Positions 16,322 to 24,288 of a DNA stretch of 43,827 bases are shown here, piece after piece. The position numbers and the translations under genes are program-made. The notes under the pieces were generated by a model. The model made no database searches. It saw only the letters and a list, made by a program, of their open reading frames with translations, and was not told the DNA's origin. Position 1 is the first letter of the stretch. Every line of letters begins with the position of its first letter. The DNA comes from Microcystis wesenbergii FACHB-1317. Lineage in GTDB: Bacteria; Cyanobacteriota; Cyanobacteriia; Cyanobacteriales; Microcystaceae. The stretch is from positions 1-43,827 of the forward strand of contig NZ_JACJQV010000107.1 of assembly GCF_014696875.1 (NCBI RefSeq), written 5' to 3'.

Positions 16322-17902
16322 ATGACTCAACCGCAAGCGCAACGCATCCTCTACGTTAGACTCCCCTGTAACCCCATTTTCCCCATCGGTGTCGTTTACC
16401 TTTCCGACCACGTTCATAAACTATTCCCCGACATCGAACAAAGGATTTTTGACCTTGGCACCGTCCCCCCCTTAGACTTTAACCAGGCACTCGATCGCTG
16501 TGTTGACGAATTTCGTCCCACCCTGCTAGTATTCTCCTGGCGGGATATTCAAATATATGCCCCCGTCGGTGGTCGCGGTGGCAATCCCCTGCAAAACGCC
16601 TTTGAATTTTACTACGCTAAAAACCCCCTAATCAAGCTGCGAGGTGCTTTAGGCGGTTTGAAGGTGACAACCGCCTACTACGGGGAATTATGGCGCAATC
16701 AGGGACTAATTCGCCGCGGGTTGCAGCGGGCCAGAAAATACCATCCCGAAGCGCGAGTTATCGTCGGGGGTGGTGCCGTCAGTGTTTTCTACGAACAACT
16801 AAAAACCAAACTGCCCACAGGAACAATTGTATCAGTTGGAGAAGGGGAAACCCTGCTAGAAAAATTCCTCTCCGGTCGGGACTTTAGCGATGAACGTTGT
16901 TATGTGGTCGGAGAAACCACACCCCGGCCGCGTTTAATCCACGAATCCCCCACCCCCTTAGAAAAATCCGCTTGTAACTACGACTATATCGCCGGTATTT
17001 GGCCGGAATTTTCCTACTATTTCCAAGAAAACGACTTTTATATCGGGGTACAAACCAAGCGCGGCTGTCCCCATAACTGCTGCTACTGCATCTATACCGT
17101 CGTCGAAGGGAAACAAGTACGCATTAATCCCGCCGATGAAGTAGTTAAGGAAATACGCCAATTATACGACCGCGGCATTCGCAATTTCTGGTTTACCGAT
17201 GCCCAATTTATCCCCGCCAGAAAATTTATCAACGATGTAGAAGAACTATTAGAAAAAATTCTCGCTGCTGGGATGAAAGATATCCATTGGGCTGCCTATA
17301 TTCGTGCCGATAATCTCACCCCGAAACTGTGCGATTTAATGGTAAAAACAGGCATGAACTACTTTGAAATTGGTATCACCAGTGGTTCTCAGGAATTAGT
17401 CCGCAAAATGCGGATGGGCTATAATTTACGGACAGTTCTGCAAAATTGTCGAGACTTAAAAGCGGCGGGTTTTAATGATCTGGTTTCGGTAAATTATTCC
17501 TTTAATGTTATTGATGAAACCCTAGAAACTATTCGTCAAACTATCGCCTATCATCGGGAATTAGAAAATATTTTTGGAGTCGATAAAGTGGAACCAGCCA
17601 TCTTTTTTATCGGACTACAACCCCACACCCATCTAGAAGAATACGCCCTCAAAAAAGAAATTCTTAAACCCGACTATGATCCCATGAGTTTAATGCCCTG
17701 GACAGCCAAAAAACTGCTCTGGAATCCCGAACCTTTGGGGTCATTCTTTGGCGAAGTTTGTCTGCAAGCATGGCGACAAAATCCCGATGATTTTGGACGA
17801 GAAGTGCTGAAAATTTTGGAAGCAAGACTAGGGAAGGCCGATTTAGAATCCGCTTTGACCGCACCGATAGAAACTAAGGAAAAAGTCTTAACTCCTGCTT
17901 AA
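16322..17902 (+). CDS. B12-binding domain-containing radical SAM protein
   Basis: 526 residues. The N-terminal region (ILYVRLPCNPIFPIGVVYLSDHV ... ARVIVGGGAVSVFYEQL ... GTIVSVGEGETLLEKFL) has the layout of a cobalamin-binding Rossmann domain as in BchE-type enzymes. The radical SAM centre follows near residue 250 as KRGCPHNCCYCIY, a canonical CxxxCxxC cluster motif, with later barrel strands NFWFTDAQF, WAAYIRAD and NYFEIGITSGS. Such enzymes perform radical methylations or cyclisations; the substrate of this one is unknown to me. It is preceded by a repeat-rich spacer and has no obvious operon partner, with the WD40 gene 42 bases downstream. Confidence 0.85.
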   Translation: MTQPQAQRILYVRLPCNPIFPIGVVYLSDHVHKLFPDIEQRIFDLGTVPPLDFNQALDRCVDEFRPTLLVFSWRDIQIYAPVGGRGGNPLQNAFEFYYAKNPLIKLRGALGGLKVTTAYYGELWRNQGLIRRGLQRARKYHPEARVIVGGGAVSVFYEQLKTKLPTGTIVSVGEGETLLEKFLSGRDFSDERCYVVGETTPRPRLIHESPTPLEKSACNYDYIAGIWPEFSYYFQENDFYIGVQTKRGCPHNCCYCIYTVVEGKQVRINPADEVVKEIRQLYDRGIRNFWFTDAQFIPARKFINDVEELLEKILAAGMKDIHWAAYIRADNLTPKLCDLMVKTGMNYFEIGITSGSQELVRKMRMGYNLRTVLQNCRDLKAAGFNDLVSVNYSFNVIDETLETIRQTIAYHRELENIFGVDKVEPAIFFIGLQPHTHLEEYALKKEILKPDYDPMSLMPWTAKKLLWNPEPLGSFFGEVCLQAWRQNPDDFGREVLKILEARLGKADLESALTAPIETKEKVLTPA

Positions 17903-17944
17903 AAATTAATTTTAGTCAATCCCAAGGCGGCAATTAGAGTTACC

Positions 17945-19480
17945 ATGAGTCTGAAATCAGGAGATCAACAAAATCCCTTTACTGGTAACTGCAAAATGAC
18001 CGACCATCGCCCCCATTGGCTAGAATTAGCGGAATATATCGCCCTAGGATTAACCCTGCTTACCCTTATGGCCATGGGTGCGGGGTTTTTGCCTTTGTTC
18101 CTCCTAGTCGTAACTTTCGCGTTAAATATTCTCAATCGTCTCCGAGAAAGAACCCTGCAACGTCAACGCTTAACTGAGATGACCGGTCATTTACAGAGTC
18201 AGTGGGAAGAAGAAAAAGAAGCTTTATCGGCCCAAATACAGTCCCTCGATCCCGCGGTGGCCAGGGATAACGAACGTGCGGTCGCAACGCGCTCGCTACG
18301 CGAGATCGCAGAATTAGAGGAGAATATTCTCGTCCTCGAACAGTCCTACAATCAAATTATTCAATATATCAACCGTAACGGGCTGCTCGAACGCATCGAA
18401 CATCTGGAAAAATCCTACGGTCGCTTACACAGAGAGATTGTGCCGATTAACGAAGAATCGGCGGATATTACCGCCACAAAAGCGGAAAATGAGCCACAAA
18501 TCACCCTACCCGCCCTTAATTTAACTCCCGCTTCCCCCCCCGTCCCTATCCCCCATTGGCATTATTATCGCCGTCTGACCGCCCATCGGGAAATGATTAC
18601 AGCGATCGCAATTACCGAGGATCAACGGTTTTTAATTAGCGTTAGTTGGGATCGTACCCTAAAAATCTGGGATTTTGCGAGAGGAACCCTGATTACTACG
18701 GTGGAAGCTCATGATCAGGGCATTTTAGCCCTAGCAGTCACCGGAAACGGCGATTATCATCTAGCGACGGGAGGATTCGATCAAACCGTTAAATTATGGA
18801 CTTTAGCCAGCGATGCCAGTAGTCTGGAATTAAATCAAATTTTCCTCGGTCATCTCGGTTCGATTCACGGCCTAGATTTTGCCCCTCGGTGGCATTTTTT
18901 GGTTAGTGGTAGTTACGATCAAACCCTAAAACAGTGGAATTTAGAGCAGGAAACCGAAGAATTTAGCTCCTATGACAGTCTGGGGGCAATTTATGCCCTA
19001 GCGGTGGCTCCTAATCAAGATTTTATCGCCGCAGCTGGGGGTGATGGCACTGTCACCCTCTGGCAATTGGGATCGGGAGAAAAAATCGCCGTCTTATCAG
19101 GTAACGTTTCTTCGGTAGAGAGTCTTGCGATCGCTGCCGATGGTCAGATTATTGCCGCCGGTTGTGTGGATGGGACAGTGAAAATCTGGCAATACGACCC
19201 CGAGAAAAGCGGTCATTTTGCGCCAATTCGGGTGATTAATGCCCATAATGGTCAGGTGACAAGCTTGGTATTCGCAGAGGAGGGTCAATGGTTATTTACC
19301 GGGGGAACCGACGGAGAGATTAAAATCTGGTTAGCCAATTCTCAACAGGCGATCGCAACTCTCAGCGCCACCAATGAGCGATCATCGCCGATCTCCAGTT
19401 TAGTTCTCAGCCCCGATTATTGTCACCTAGCAGCGGCCGCGGCCGACGGCAGCATCACCATCTGGGAAAATATCACTTAA
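17945..19480 (+). CDS. Membrane-anchored seven-bladed WD40 protein
   Basis: Residues about 30-65 contain two close hydrophobic segments (YIALGLTLLTLMAMGAGFLP and LFLLVVTFALNIL), followed by a coiled-coil stretch to about residue 160. Seven WD40 repeats then run to the C-terminus, each ending in a WD-type dipeptide (IWD, LWT, QWN, LWQ, IWQ, IWL, IWE), enough for a closed beta-propeller. The propeller probably faces the cytoplasm and serves as a protein-binding platform; partners are unknown. The start at 17945 is used, but an ATG at 17996 (MTDHRPHWLEL) is equally plausible. A palindromic 30-base insert lies in frame at 18281-18310. Confidence 0.85.
   Translation: MSLKSGDQQNPFTGNCKMTDHRPHWLELAEYIALGLTLLTLMAMGAGFLPLFLLVVTFALNILNRLRERTLQRQRLTEMTGHLQSQWEEEKEALSAQIQSLDPAVARDNERAVATRSLREIAELEENILVLEQSYNQIIQYINRNGLLERIEHLEKSYGRLHREIVPINEESADITATKAENEPQITLPALNLTPASPPVPIPHWHYYRRLTAHREMITAIAITEDQRFLISVSWDRTLKIWDFARGTLITTVEAHDQGILALAVTGNGDYHLATGGFDQTVKLWTLASDASSLELNQIFLGHLGSIHGLDFAPRWHFLVSGSYDQTLKQWNLEQETEEFSSYDSLGAIYALAVAPNQDFIAAAGGDGTVTLWQLGSGEKIAVLSGNVSSVESLAIAADGQIIAAGCVDGTVKIWQYDPEKSGHFAPIRVINAHNGQVTSLVFAEEGQWLFTGGTDGEIKIWLANSQQAIATLSATNERSSPISSLVLSPDYCHLAAAAADGSITIWENIT
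18281..18310. repeat. Palindromic HIP-like repeat inside the WD40 gene
   Basis: The stretch GTCGCAACGCGCTCGCTACG followed by CGAGATCGCA contains CTCGC-TAC-GCGAG, a perfect 5-bp stem with a three-base loop. It encodes AVATRSLREIA in the coiled-coil linker. It resembles the dispersed palindromes common in cyanobacterial genomes and keeps the reading frame. Confidence 0.5.
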
Positions 19481-19660
19481 TGGTCGATCGAACTAGAAAA
19501 ATTGTATAATGTAATGTCCCGGACTCGGTCGGGCCAGTTTGACCCGAAGAAAAAGTGACTGAGTTAACTGTCGTTTCTGCCTAATAGTTGTCATCGGGGC
19601 ATCGAGAACGCGCGAGCGATCGCTTATCCCAGAATCATTACCCATAGTAAAAAATTCAGA

Positions 19661-21541
19661 ATGAAGACTCCAACAGATCAAAGATTTGATTACGTCAAAA
19701 TCGGTTTAGCGTCCCCCGAAAGAATTCGGCAATGGGGAGAAAGAAACCTGCCTAACGGTCAAGTCGTCGGAGAAGTAACCAAACCAGAAACGATCAACTA
19801 TCGGACTCTTAAACCGGAAATGGATGGGTTATTCTGCGAGAAAATTTTTGGCCCCTCCAAGGACTGGGAATGTTGGTGCGGTAAATACAAACGCGTCCGT
19901 CACCGGGGAATTGTCTGTGAACGTTGCGGGGTGGAAGTCACCGAGTCCCGGGTACGTCGTCATCGCATGGGTTTTATCAAATTAGCCGCCCCCGTCACCC
20001 ACGTTTGGTATCTCAAAGGTATTCCCAGTTATCTCAGTATCCTGCTTGATATGCCCCTGCGGGACGTGGAGCAAATCGTCTATTTTAATGCCTATGTGGT
20101 TCTCGATCCGGGTAACGCGGGCAATCTTAGTTATAAACAACTCCTCAGCGAAGATCAATGGTTAGAGATCGAAGAGGAAATCTACGCGGAGGACTCGGAA
20201 TTAGTCGGCATTGAAGTGGGTATCGGGGCCGAGGCTATCCAAAGACTATTACAGGAAATTAACCTGGAAGAAGAAGCGGAAAGACTGCGGACGGAAATTG
20301 TCGAAAGTAAAGGGCAAAAACGAGCAAAATTAATTAAACGTCTCCGGGTAATCGATAACTTTATCGCCACGGGTTCTCAGGCAGAATGGATGGTTTTAAG
20401 CGTAATTCCCGTGATTCCCCCCGATTTACGCCCGATGGTGCAGTTGGACGGCGGCCGTTTTGCCACCTCTGACCTGAACGATCTCTACCGTCGGGTGATT
20501 AACCGCAATAACCGTTTATCCCGTCTGCAAGAAATTCTCGCCCCCGAAATTATCGTCCGCAACGAAAAACGGATGTTACAGGAGGCCGTCGATGCTTTAA
20601 TTGATAACGGTCGTCGCGGTCGCACGGTGGTGGGGGCCAATAATCGCGCCCTGAAGTCTTTATCGGATATTATCGAGGGTAAACAGGGGCGTTTCCGTCA
20701 AAATCTCCTCGGTAAACGGGTTGACTATTCCGGACGTTCGGTTATCGTTGTCGGCCCGAAGTTGAAGATCTATCAATGCGGTTTACCCCGGGAAATGGCG
20801 ATCGAATTGTTCCAACCCTTCGTTATCCATCGTTTAATTAAATTAGGCATCGTCAATAATATCAAGGCAGCCAAGAAAATGATCCAACGGGGGGATGCTA
20901 ATGTTTGGCACGTCTTGGATGAAGTAATCACGGGACACCCGGTGATGTTAAACCGCGCCCCTACCCTGCACCGTTTGGGCATTCAAGCGTTTGAACCGAT
21001 ACTGGTGGAGGGCAGGGCGATTCAGTTACATCCCCTCGTCTGTCCCGCTTTTAACGCCGACTTTGACGGGGACCAAATGGCCGTACATATTCCCCTCTCC
21101 CTGGAAGCACAATCGGAAGCGCGCTTGTTGATGTTGGCCTGTCATAATATTCTCTCACCGGCGACCGGTCGCCCGATTGTTGCCCCTTCTCAGGATATGG
21201 TTTTGGGTTGTTATTATCTCACGGCCGAAAATCCCAAGGCTCAAAAGGGTGGAGGTCGTTATTTCGCCAGCATGGATGACGCTATTCGCTCTTTCGATCA
21301 GGGATTGGTGGATCTGCACGCTTCTGTGTGGTTGCGTTTACCGGTCGGAGAAAAGGTGAAAACCAATAAACCCGATGAGGAAGTCCTGGAAACGGAAACT
21401 CTCCCCGATGGCAGCATCTGGAAATATTATCGGGAGCGCAAAACCCGCGAGAAGGATGGTGAGATAATTTCTCAGTATGTGCGTACTACTGTAGGGCGAA
21501 TTATCTACAATAAGACGATTCTAGAAGCTTTGGTGGTCTAG
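19661..21541 (+). CDS. rpoC1: DNA-directed RNA polymerase subunit gamma (N-terminal part of beta-prime)
   Basis: 626 residues, the normal size of cyanobacterial RpoC1, which corresponds to the N-terminal part of bacterial beta-prime. The zinc ligands are Cys71, Cys73, Cys86 and Cys89 ([20 protein letters not shown]). The catalytic magnesium motif NADFDGDQM lies near residue 465. The start [20 protein letters not shown] is the conserved N-terminus. The rpoB and rpoC2 partners are not adjacent, so rpoC1 is separate here, as I recall it also being in Synechocystis PCC 6803. A strong hairpin terminator follows 12 bases after the stop. Confidence 0.98.
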   Translation: MKTPTDQRFDYVKIGLASPERIRQWGERNLPNGQVVGEVTKPETINYRTLKPEMDGLFCEKIFGPSKDWECWCGKYKRVRHRGIVCERCGVEVTESRVRRHRMGFIKLAAPVTHVWYLKGIPSYLSILLDMPLRDVEQIVYFNAYVVLDPGNAGNLSYKQLLSEDQWLEIEEEIYAEDSELVGIEVGIGAEAIQRLLQEINLEEEAERLRTEIVESKGQKRAKLIKRLRVIDNFIATGSQAEWMVLSVIPVIPPDLRPMVQLDGGRFATSDLNDLYRRVINRNNRLSRLQEILAPEIIVRNEKRMLQEAVDALIDNGRRGRTVVGANNRALKSLSDIIEGKQGRFRQNLLGKRVDYSGRSVIVVGPKLKIYQCGLPREMAIELFQPFVIHRLIKLGIVNNIKAAKKMIQRGDANVWHVLDEVITGHPVMLNRAPTLHRLGIQAFEPILVEGRAIQLHPLVCPAFNADFDGDQMAVHIPLSLEAQSEARLLMLACHNILSPATGRPIVAPSQDMVLGCYYLTAENPKAQKGGGRYFASMDDAIRSFDQGLVDLHASVWLRLPVGEKVKTNKPDEEVLETETLPDGSIWKYYRERKTREKDGEIISQYVRTTVGRIIYNKTILEALVV

Positions 21542-21553
21542 AGAGAGATTAGG

Positions 21554-21583
21554 TTAGGGTGGGCAATGCCCACCCTAATTTTT
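21554..21583 (+). terminator. Intrinsic terminator of rpoC1
   Basis: TTAGGGTGGGC (21554-21564) pairs perfectly with GCCCACCCTAA (21568-21578) across AAT, followed by TTTTT at 21579-21583. It lies between convergent rpoC1 and ridA. The T-run overlaps the ridA stop codon on the other strand. There is no matching T-run for the - strand, so it is mainly one-directional. Confidence 0.9.
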
Positions 21584-21971
21584 AGGCTAAAGCGGCAATA
21601 CATTCTATTTCCACTAGCACATCTTTGGGAAGACGGGCCACCTCCACACAGGCCCGGGCCGGGGCAGTTTCTGGGGGGAAATAACGGGCATAAACTTGAT
21701 TCATCGCCCCGAAATTGGCTAAATCCGAGAGAAAGACGGTAGTTTTCACCACATTTGACCAATTAGCCCCAGCAGCGGTTAAAATGCCCTCTAGATTGGC
21801 CATAACTTGTTCGGTTTGGGTGCTAATTTCCCCGGAGACGATTTCACCCGTGACGGGATCTAGGGGAATTTGTCCCGCAACAAAGAGAAAAGGACCAGGA
21901 GCGGCGATCGCTTGATTATAGGGACCCACAGGGGCCGGAGCTTTATCAGTACGGATGACCTGATTATTCAT
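21582..21971 (-). CDS. ridA: RidA family (YjgF/YER057c/UK114) enamine/imine deaminase
   Basis: About 129 residues in the standard RidA frame: [20 protein letters not shown], then [36 protein letters not shown], and a C-terminal [22 protein letters not shown] containing the conserved arginine (PARACVEV) that binds the substrate carboxylate. RidA hydrolyses reactive 2-aminoacrylate formed by PLP enzymes. A longer frame starts at 21998, but MNNQVIRTD at 21971 is the usual start. It is convergent with rpoC1. One copy of a 75-bp direct repeat lies just upstream, at 22001-22075. Confidence 0.93.
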   Translation of the reverse strand: MNNQVIRTDKAPAPVGPYNQAIAAPGPFLFVAGQIPLDPVTGEIVSGEISTQTEQVMANLEGILTAAGANWSNVVKTTVFLSDLANFGAMNQVYARYFPPETAPARACVEVARLPKDVLVEIECIAALA

Positions 21972-22000
21972 GGGCAGGATAGTTAAAAAAGATGACATTG

Positions 22001-22075
22001 AATCAATTGAATATTTTCCCAGTTTTTCGATCGCTTGTAGTTAATTTTCGCCGGTTAGGGGATTTAATTTTGACT
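22001..22075. repeat. 75-bp direct repeat, left copy
   Basis: Matches 24182-24256 at 70 of 75 positions by eye, in the same orientation (AATCAATTGAATATTTTCCC ... TTTAATTTTGACT). The two copies bracket the DUF262-HEPN gene pair. Far too long for a normal target duplication, so it more likely marks a segmental duplication or a recombination-mediated insertion upstream of ridA. Confidence 0.85.
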
Positions 22076-22123
22076 GATTGTCTTTGTCGAAGGTGCGCTA
22101 AAAGCGATTGTACGAGAAATAAG

Positions 22124-22627
22124 TCAACACTTATGACGCTGCAATTCTGCATCTAACTCTGTTAACAAAGCATATATTCTATCAAAATCATGTTGAGTTT
22201 TAGAAGGAGCGTCATAGGTTCTCAAAGTACCTTTAGTATGAGTATGAGCCGCTCGATTGCGACTTTTCTTTAGATTACCGAGATCACCTTTTAAAGCACT
22301 AATTTTACCAGTTTTTTCTAACTTTTTTTCGATTTTTTCTAATGTTGCTAAACCAATAACCATAATCAACATTTTTCTAAAAGCTTCATATTGAAAGTTA
22401 GAGTTAGGCTTAATAATCTCGTCTTTGATGAATTTTTGGTTAGCTGGGGACTTTAAGCATCGTTTAGCACATCTTAAAACTATATCATCCATAGTTTCCT
22501 CGATCCAGCCACATAATTCTATAAGAGCTAGTTTAGAATAAAAAATCTTTTGATCATCACTTGTAGAGTCATTATAGAGTTTATCAAGCCTGTTTAACGT
22601 CTTGAGTAAATAACTTTTAGTAATCAT
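22124..22627 (-). CDS. HEPN-domain protein paired with DUF262
   Basis: 167 residues, mostly helical. Near the C-terminus is KSRNRAAHTHTKGT, with an R-x4-H-type motif (R-N-R-A-A-H) that forms the catalytic centre of HEPN ribonucleases. The N-terminal region (ALIELCGWIEETMDDIVLRCAKR) resembles the HEPN family named after Microcystis MAE_28990 in composition; I make this match from memory of the family, not from a search. The gene overlaps the end of the upstream DUF262 gene by 11 bases, so the two are translationally coupled. HEPN proteins of this type act in toxin-antitoxin or abortive-infection systems by cutting RNA. Which partner restrains which is not shown. Confidence 0.75.
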   Translation of the reverse strand: MITKSYLLKTLNRLDKLYNDSTSDDQKIFYSKLALIELCGWIEETMDDIVLRCAKRCLKSPANQKFIKDEIIKPNSNFQYEAFRKMLIMVIGLATLEKIEKKLEKTGKISALKGDLGNLKKSRNRAAHTHTKGTLRTYDAPSKTQHDFDRIYALLTELDAELQRHKC

Positions 22628-23765
22628 TACCAGTAGATGAAAAAATTTTGATAGATGTATTAATTCTCTCTAAAGCCTTATCTTTTTGATAAATACCACT
22701 AGCTAAATTTTTAGTCAAAAATGGTTCAGATTTTATTAATCTAGAATACTTGTCTTGTAATTCATCATTGGAGAGATTGACTAAAGTATCTAAATTCTTG
22801 GCAACTCCTAACAGAATTCCCTCAGCAATAACTTTACTGGTTTTGAGAGGTTCCTCTTTTAAGATTCTATCATAAATCAAGTCAACGGTTTGCTTAAATA
22901 ATTCATCTTTATCTTGAATAAAATCTTCATGAGCAAATCTATGTTTATACATATAATCATTTAAAAATCTGGTCAATTTCCCCTTGTAGTTCTGGTATTC
23001 ATCATAAAAAGCAAAGAAACGAAGCACTAATTCTTCATCTTCAAATCGAGATGCTTTTTTCTGCTTTCGATCCATATCTTCAAATCGAGATGCTTTTTTC
23101 TGCTTTCGATCCATCAGCAAAAGCCAGTTTTCATATTGAGCGCATTCTTTTAAAAAAGTATTAAACTCGCCATTATAGATACAATTTCTGATCTCCTGAT
23201 TATTGAGTTTTACTCCACCGGTATTTAAGCGATGGAAAATGGTAAAAATATAATTATTATGAGCTTTTTTGCTGGAGTCATAGCGAATCATGGTGATGGG
23301 AATAGTCATATTTTCTACGCGTTCATATAATTCTTCATGCTGAGTTTTTATTTCCTCAACTGTTTTTCCAGAAATAGACGAATCTACATCGGGTAATTTT
23401 GATAGCTTCCAATCTTCAGTAGTTAAAAATTTGACGATGGTACTAATTCGTTGTAATCCATCGATGATATAGCGTTTATCTGTCTTATAGTCAAGACTAA
23501 TACACATACTAGGAATCGGTAACTGTTTCATTAAACTATCAATAAAACGAGTTTGTTGTGGATCAGTCCACACCACATCTCTTTGAAAATCTGGATCGAT
23601 AACCAATTGTTTTTTTTGATACATTCTAACTAGATCAGAGCAGGAACGCTGCTCATTGTAAGCAATAATATCTACAGGAGGAAAATCCACATCATCTTCT
23701 TCCTCTAGATACTTTTCTTCTTCGGCTGCTAGTAATTTCTCTTCTTGACTGAGATAATTAACCAT
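22617..23765 (-). CDS. DUF262 (GmrS-like) domain protein
   Basis: About 382 residues. The N-terminal DUF262 fold shows LVIDPDFQRDVVW, PIPSMCISLD and the hallmark DGLQRISTI (usual form DGQQR), then IFTIFHRLNTGGVKLNNQEIRNCIY. DUF262 is a ParB/sulfiredoxin-like domain found in GmrSD-type modification-dependent restriction enzymes and other phage-defence proteins, where it uses nucleotides. The C-terminal HNH half of GmrSD is absent; instead a separate HEPN gene follows. Start chosen at ATG 23765 (MVNYLSQEEK), preceded by AGGACGG, over a longer frame from 23810. A perfect 39-base tandem duplication adds 13 residues mid-protein. Confidence 0.85.
   Translation of the reverse strand: MVNYLSQEEKLLAAEEEKYLEEEDDVDFPPVDIIAYNEQRSCSDLVRMYQKKQLVIDPDFQRDVVWTDPQQTRFIDSLMKQLPIPSMCISLDYKTDKRYIIDGLQRISTIVKFLTTEDWKLSKLPDVDSSISGKTVEEIKTQHEELYERVENMTIPITMIRYDSSKKAHNNYIFTIFHRLNTGGVKLNNQEIRNCIYNGEFNTFLKECAQYENWLLLMDRKQKKASRFEDMDRKQKKASRFEDEELVLRFFAFYDEYQNYKGKLTRFLNDYMYKHRFAHEDFIQDKDELFKQTVDLIYDRILKEEPLKTSKVIAEGILLGVAKNLDTLVNLSNDELQDKYSRLIKSEPFLTKNLASGIYQKDKALERINTSIKIFSSTGNDY
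23037..23114. repeat. Perfect 39-bp tandem duplication within the DUF262 gene
   Basis: Units 23037-23075 and 23076-23114 are identical over all 39 bases. Each encodes MDRKQKKASRFED on the - strand, so the protein carries this 13-residue block twice and stays in frame. Complete identity implies a very recent or actively varying duplication. Confidence 0.95.
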
Positions 23766-23850
23766 AATTTTTATCCGTCCTAATATTGCCAATTCAAAAA
23801 TGAAACGCACGACTCCTTAAGAGTTGACAGAAAAAGGCTCATCAGGTACT

Positions 23851-23878
23851 GTCTGATCAATACAACAACAGATCAGAC
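23851..23878. promoter_or_regulatory. Perfect 8-bp inverted repeat upstream of the DUF262 operon
   Basis: GTCTGATC (23851-23858) and GATCAGAC (23871-23878) are separated by 12 bases, about 90 bases upstream of the DUF262 start codon and close to the divergent small ORF. The spacing gives half-site centres about two helical turns apart, as expected for a dimeric repressor. No repressor gene is obvious nearby, so the role is speculative. Confidence 0.5.
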
Positions 23879-23934
23879 ACAAAAACGAAGCCATCAACAT
23901 CTTAACATAGAACAAAGAAACTTGCTCTACCAAC

Positions 23935-24225
23935 TTGGTCAAGAGGGAAATTTATCTCAACGGCAAATGGCAGCTGGGATGTCATCAAAGCACGACCAAA
24001 GCGAGAATTAAGAAGGAATCAAGGTTCCCTCAGATGCTATCTACTGAAAATTGGTATAAAACCGCAAGTGAAATCAATCGAGTGACCGAAAAACTTTTCC
24101 AAGAGATTCCCGTCGAAAAAAGAAAAACCTTTACTTGTGACAAGGTCAAAGAATTTTGTGGACATCAAGAGTTGAGTCAGAAACCAATTGAATATTCTCC
24201 CAGTTTTTTGATCGCTTGTAGTTAA
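23935..24225 (+). pseudogene. Possible remnant of a small helix-turn-helix gene
   Basis: A TTG-started frame of 96 codons is open here, but it does not look like a normal gene. At 23932-24010 a different frame reads LYQLGQEGNLSQRQMAAGM, which resembles a helix-turn-helix (an LSQRQMA helix), then stops. Further right, the 23935 frame gives TASEINRVTEKLFQEIPVEK. This mix suggests a frame-shifted or decayed regulator-like gene. The 3' end runs into the right copy of the 75-bp direct repeat, which supplies its last codons and stop. I do not recognise the family. Confidence 0.35.
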
Positions 24226-24256
24226 TTTTCGCTGGTTAGGGGGTTTAATTTTGACT
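24182..24256. repeat. 75-bp direct repeat, right copy
   Basis: Second copy of the repeat at 22001-22075, in the same orientation with five differences, mostly transitions. It contains the end of the small decayed ORF and lies just beyond the 3' end of the large ATPase gene. Confidence 0.85.
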
Positions 24257-24288
24257 AAGCGATCGTTTGAGAAAAGTCGATCGATGAC

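Noticed and set aside
16690-17161. Overlapping ORFs inside the radical SAM gene
   Set aside because: Shadow frames; the long frame carries all conserved motifs.
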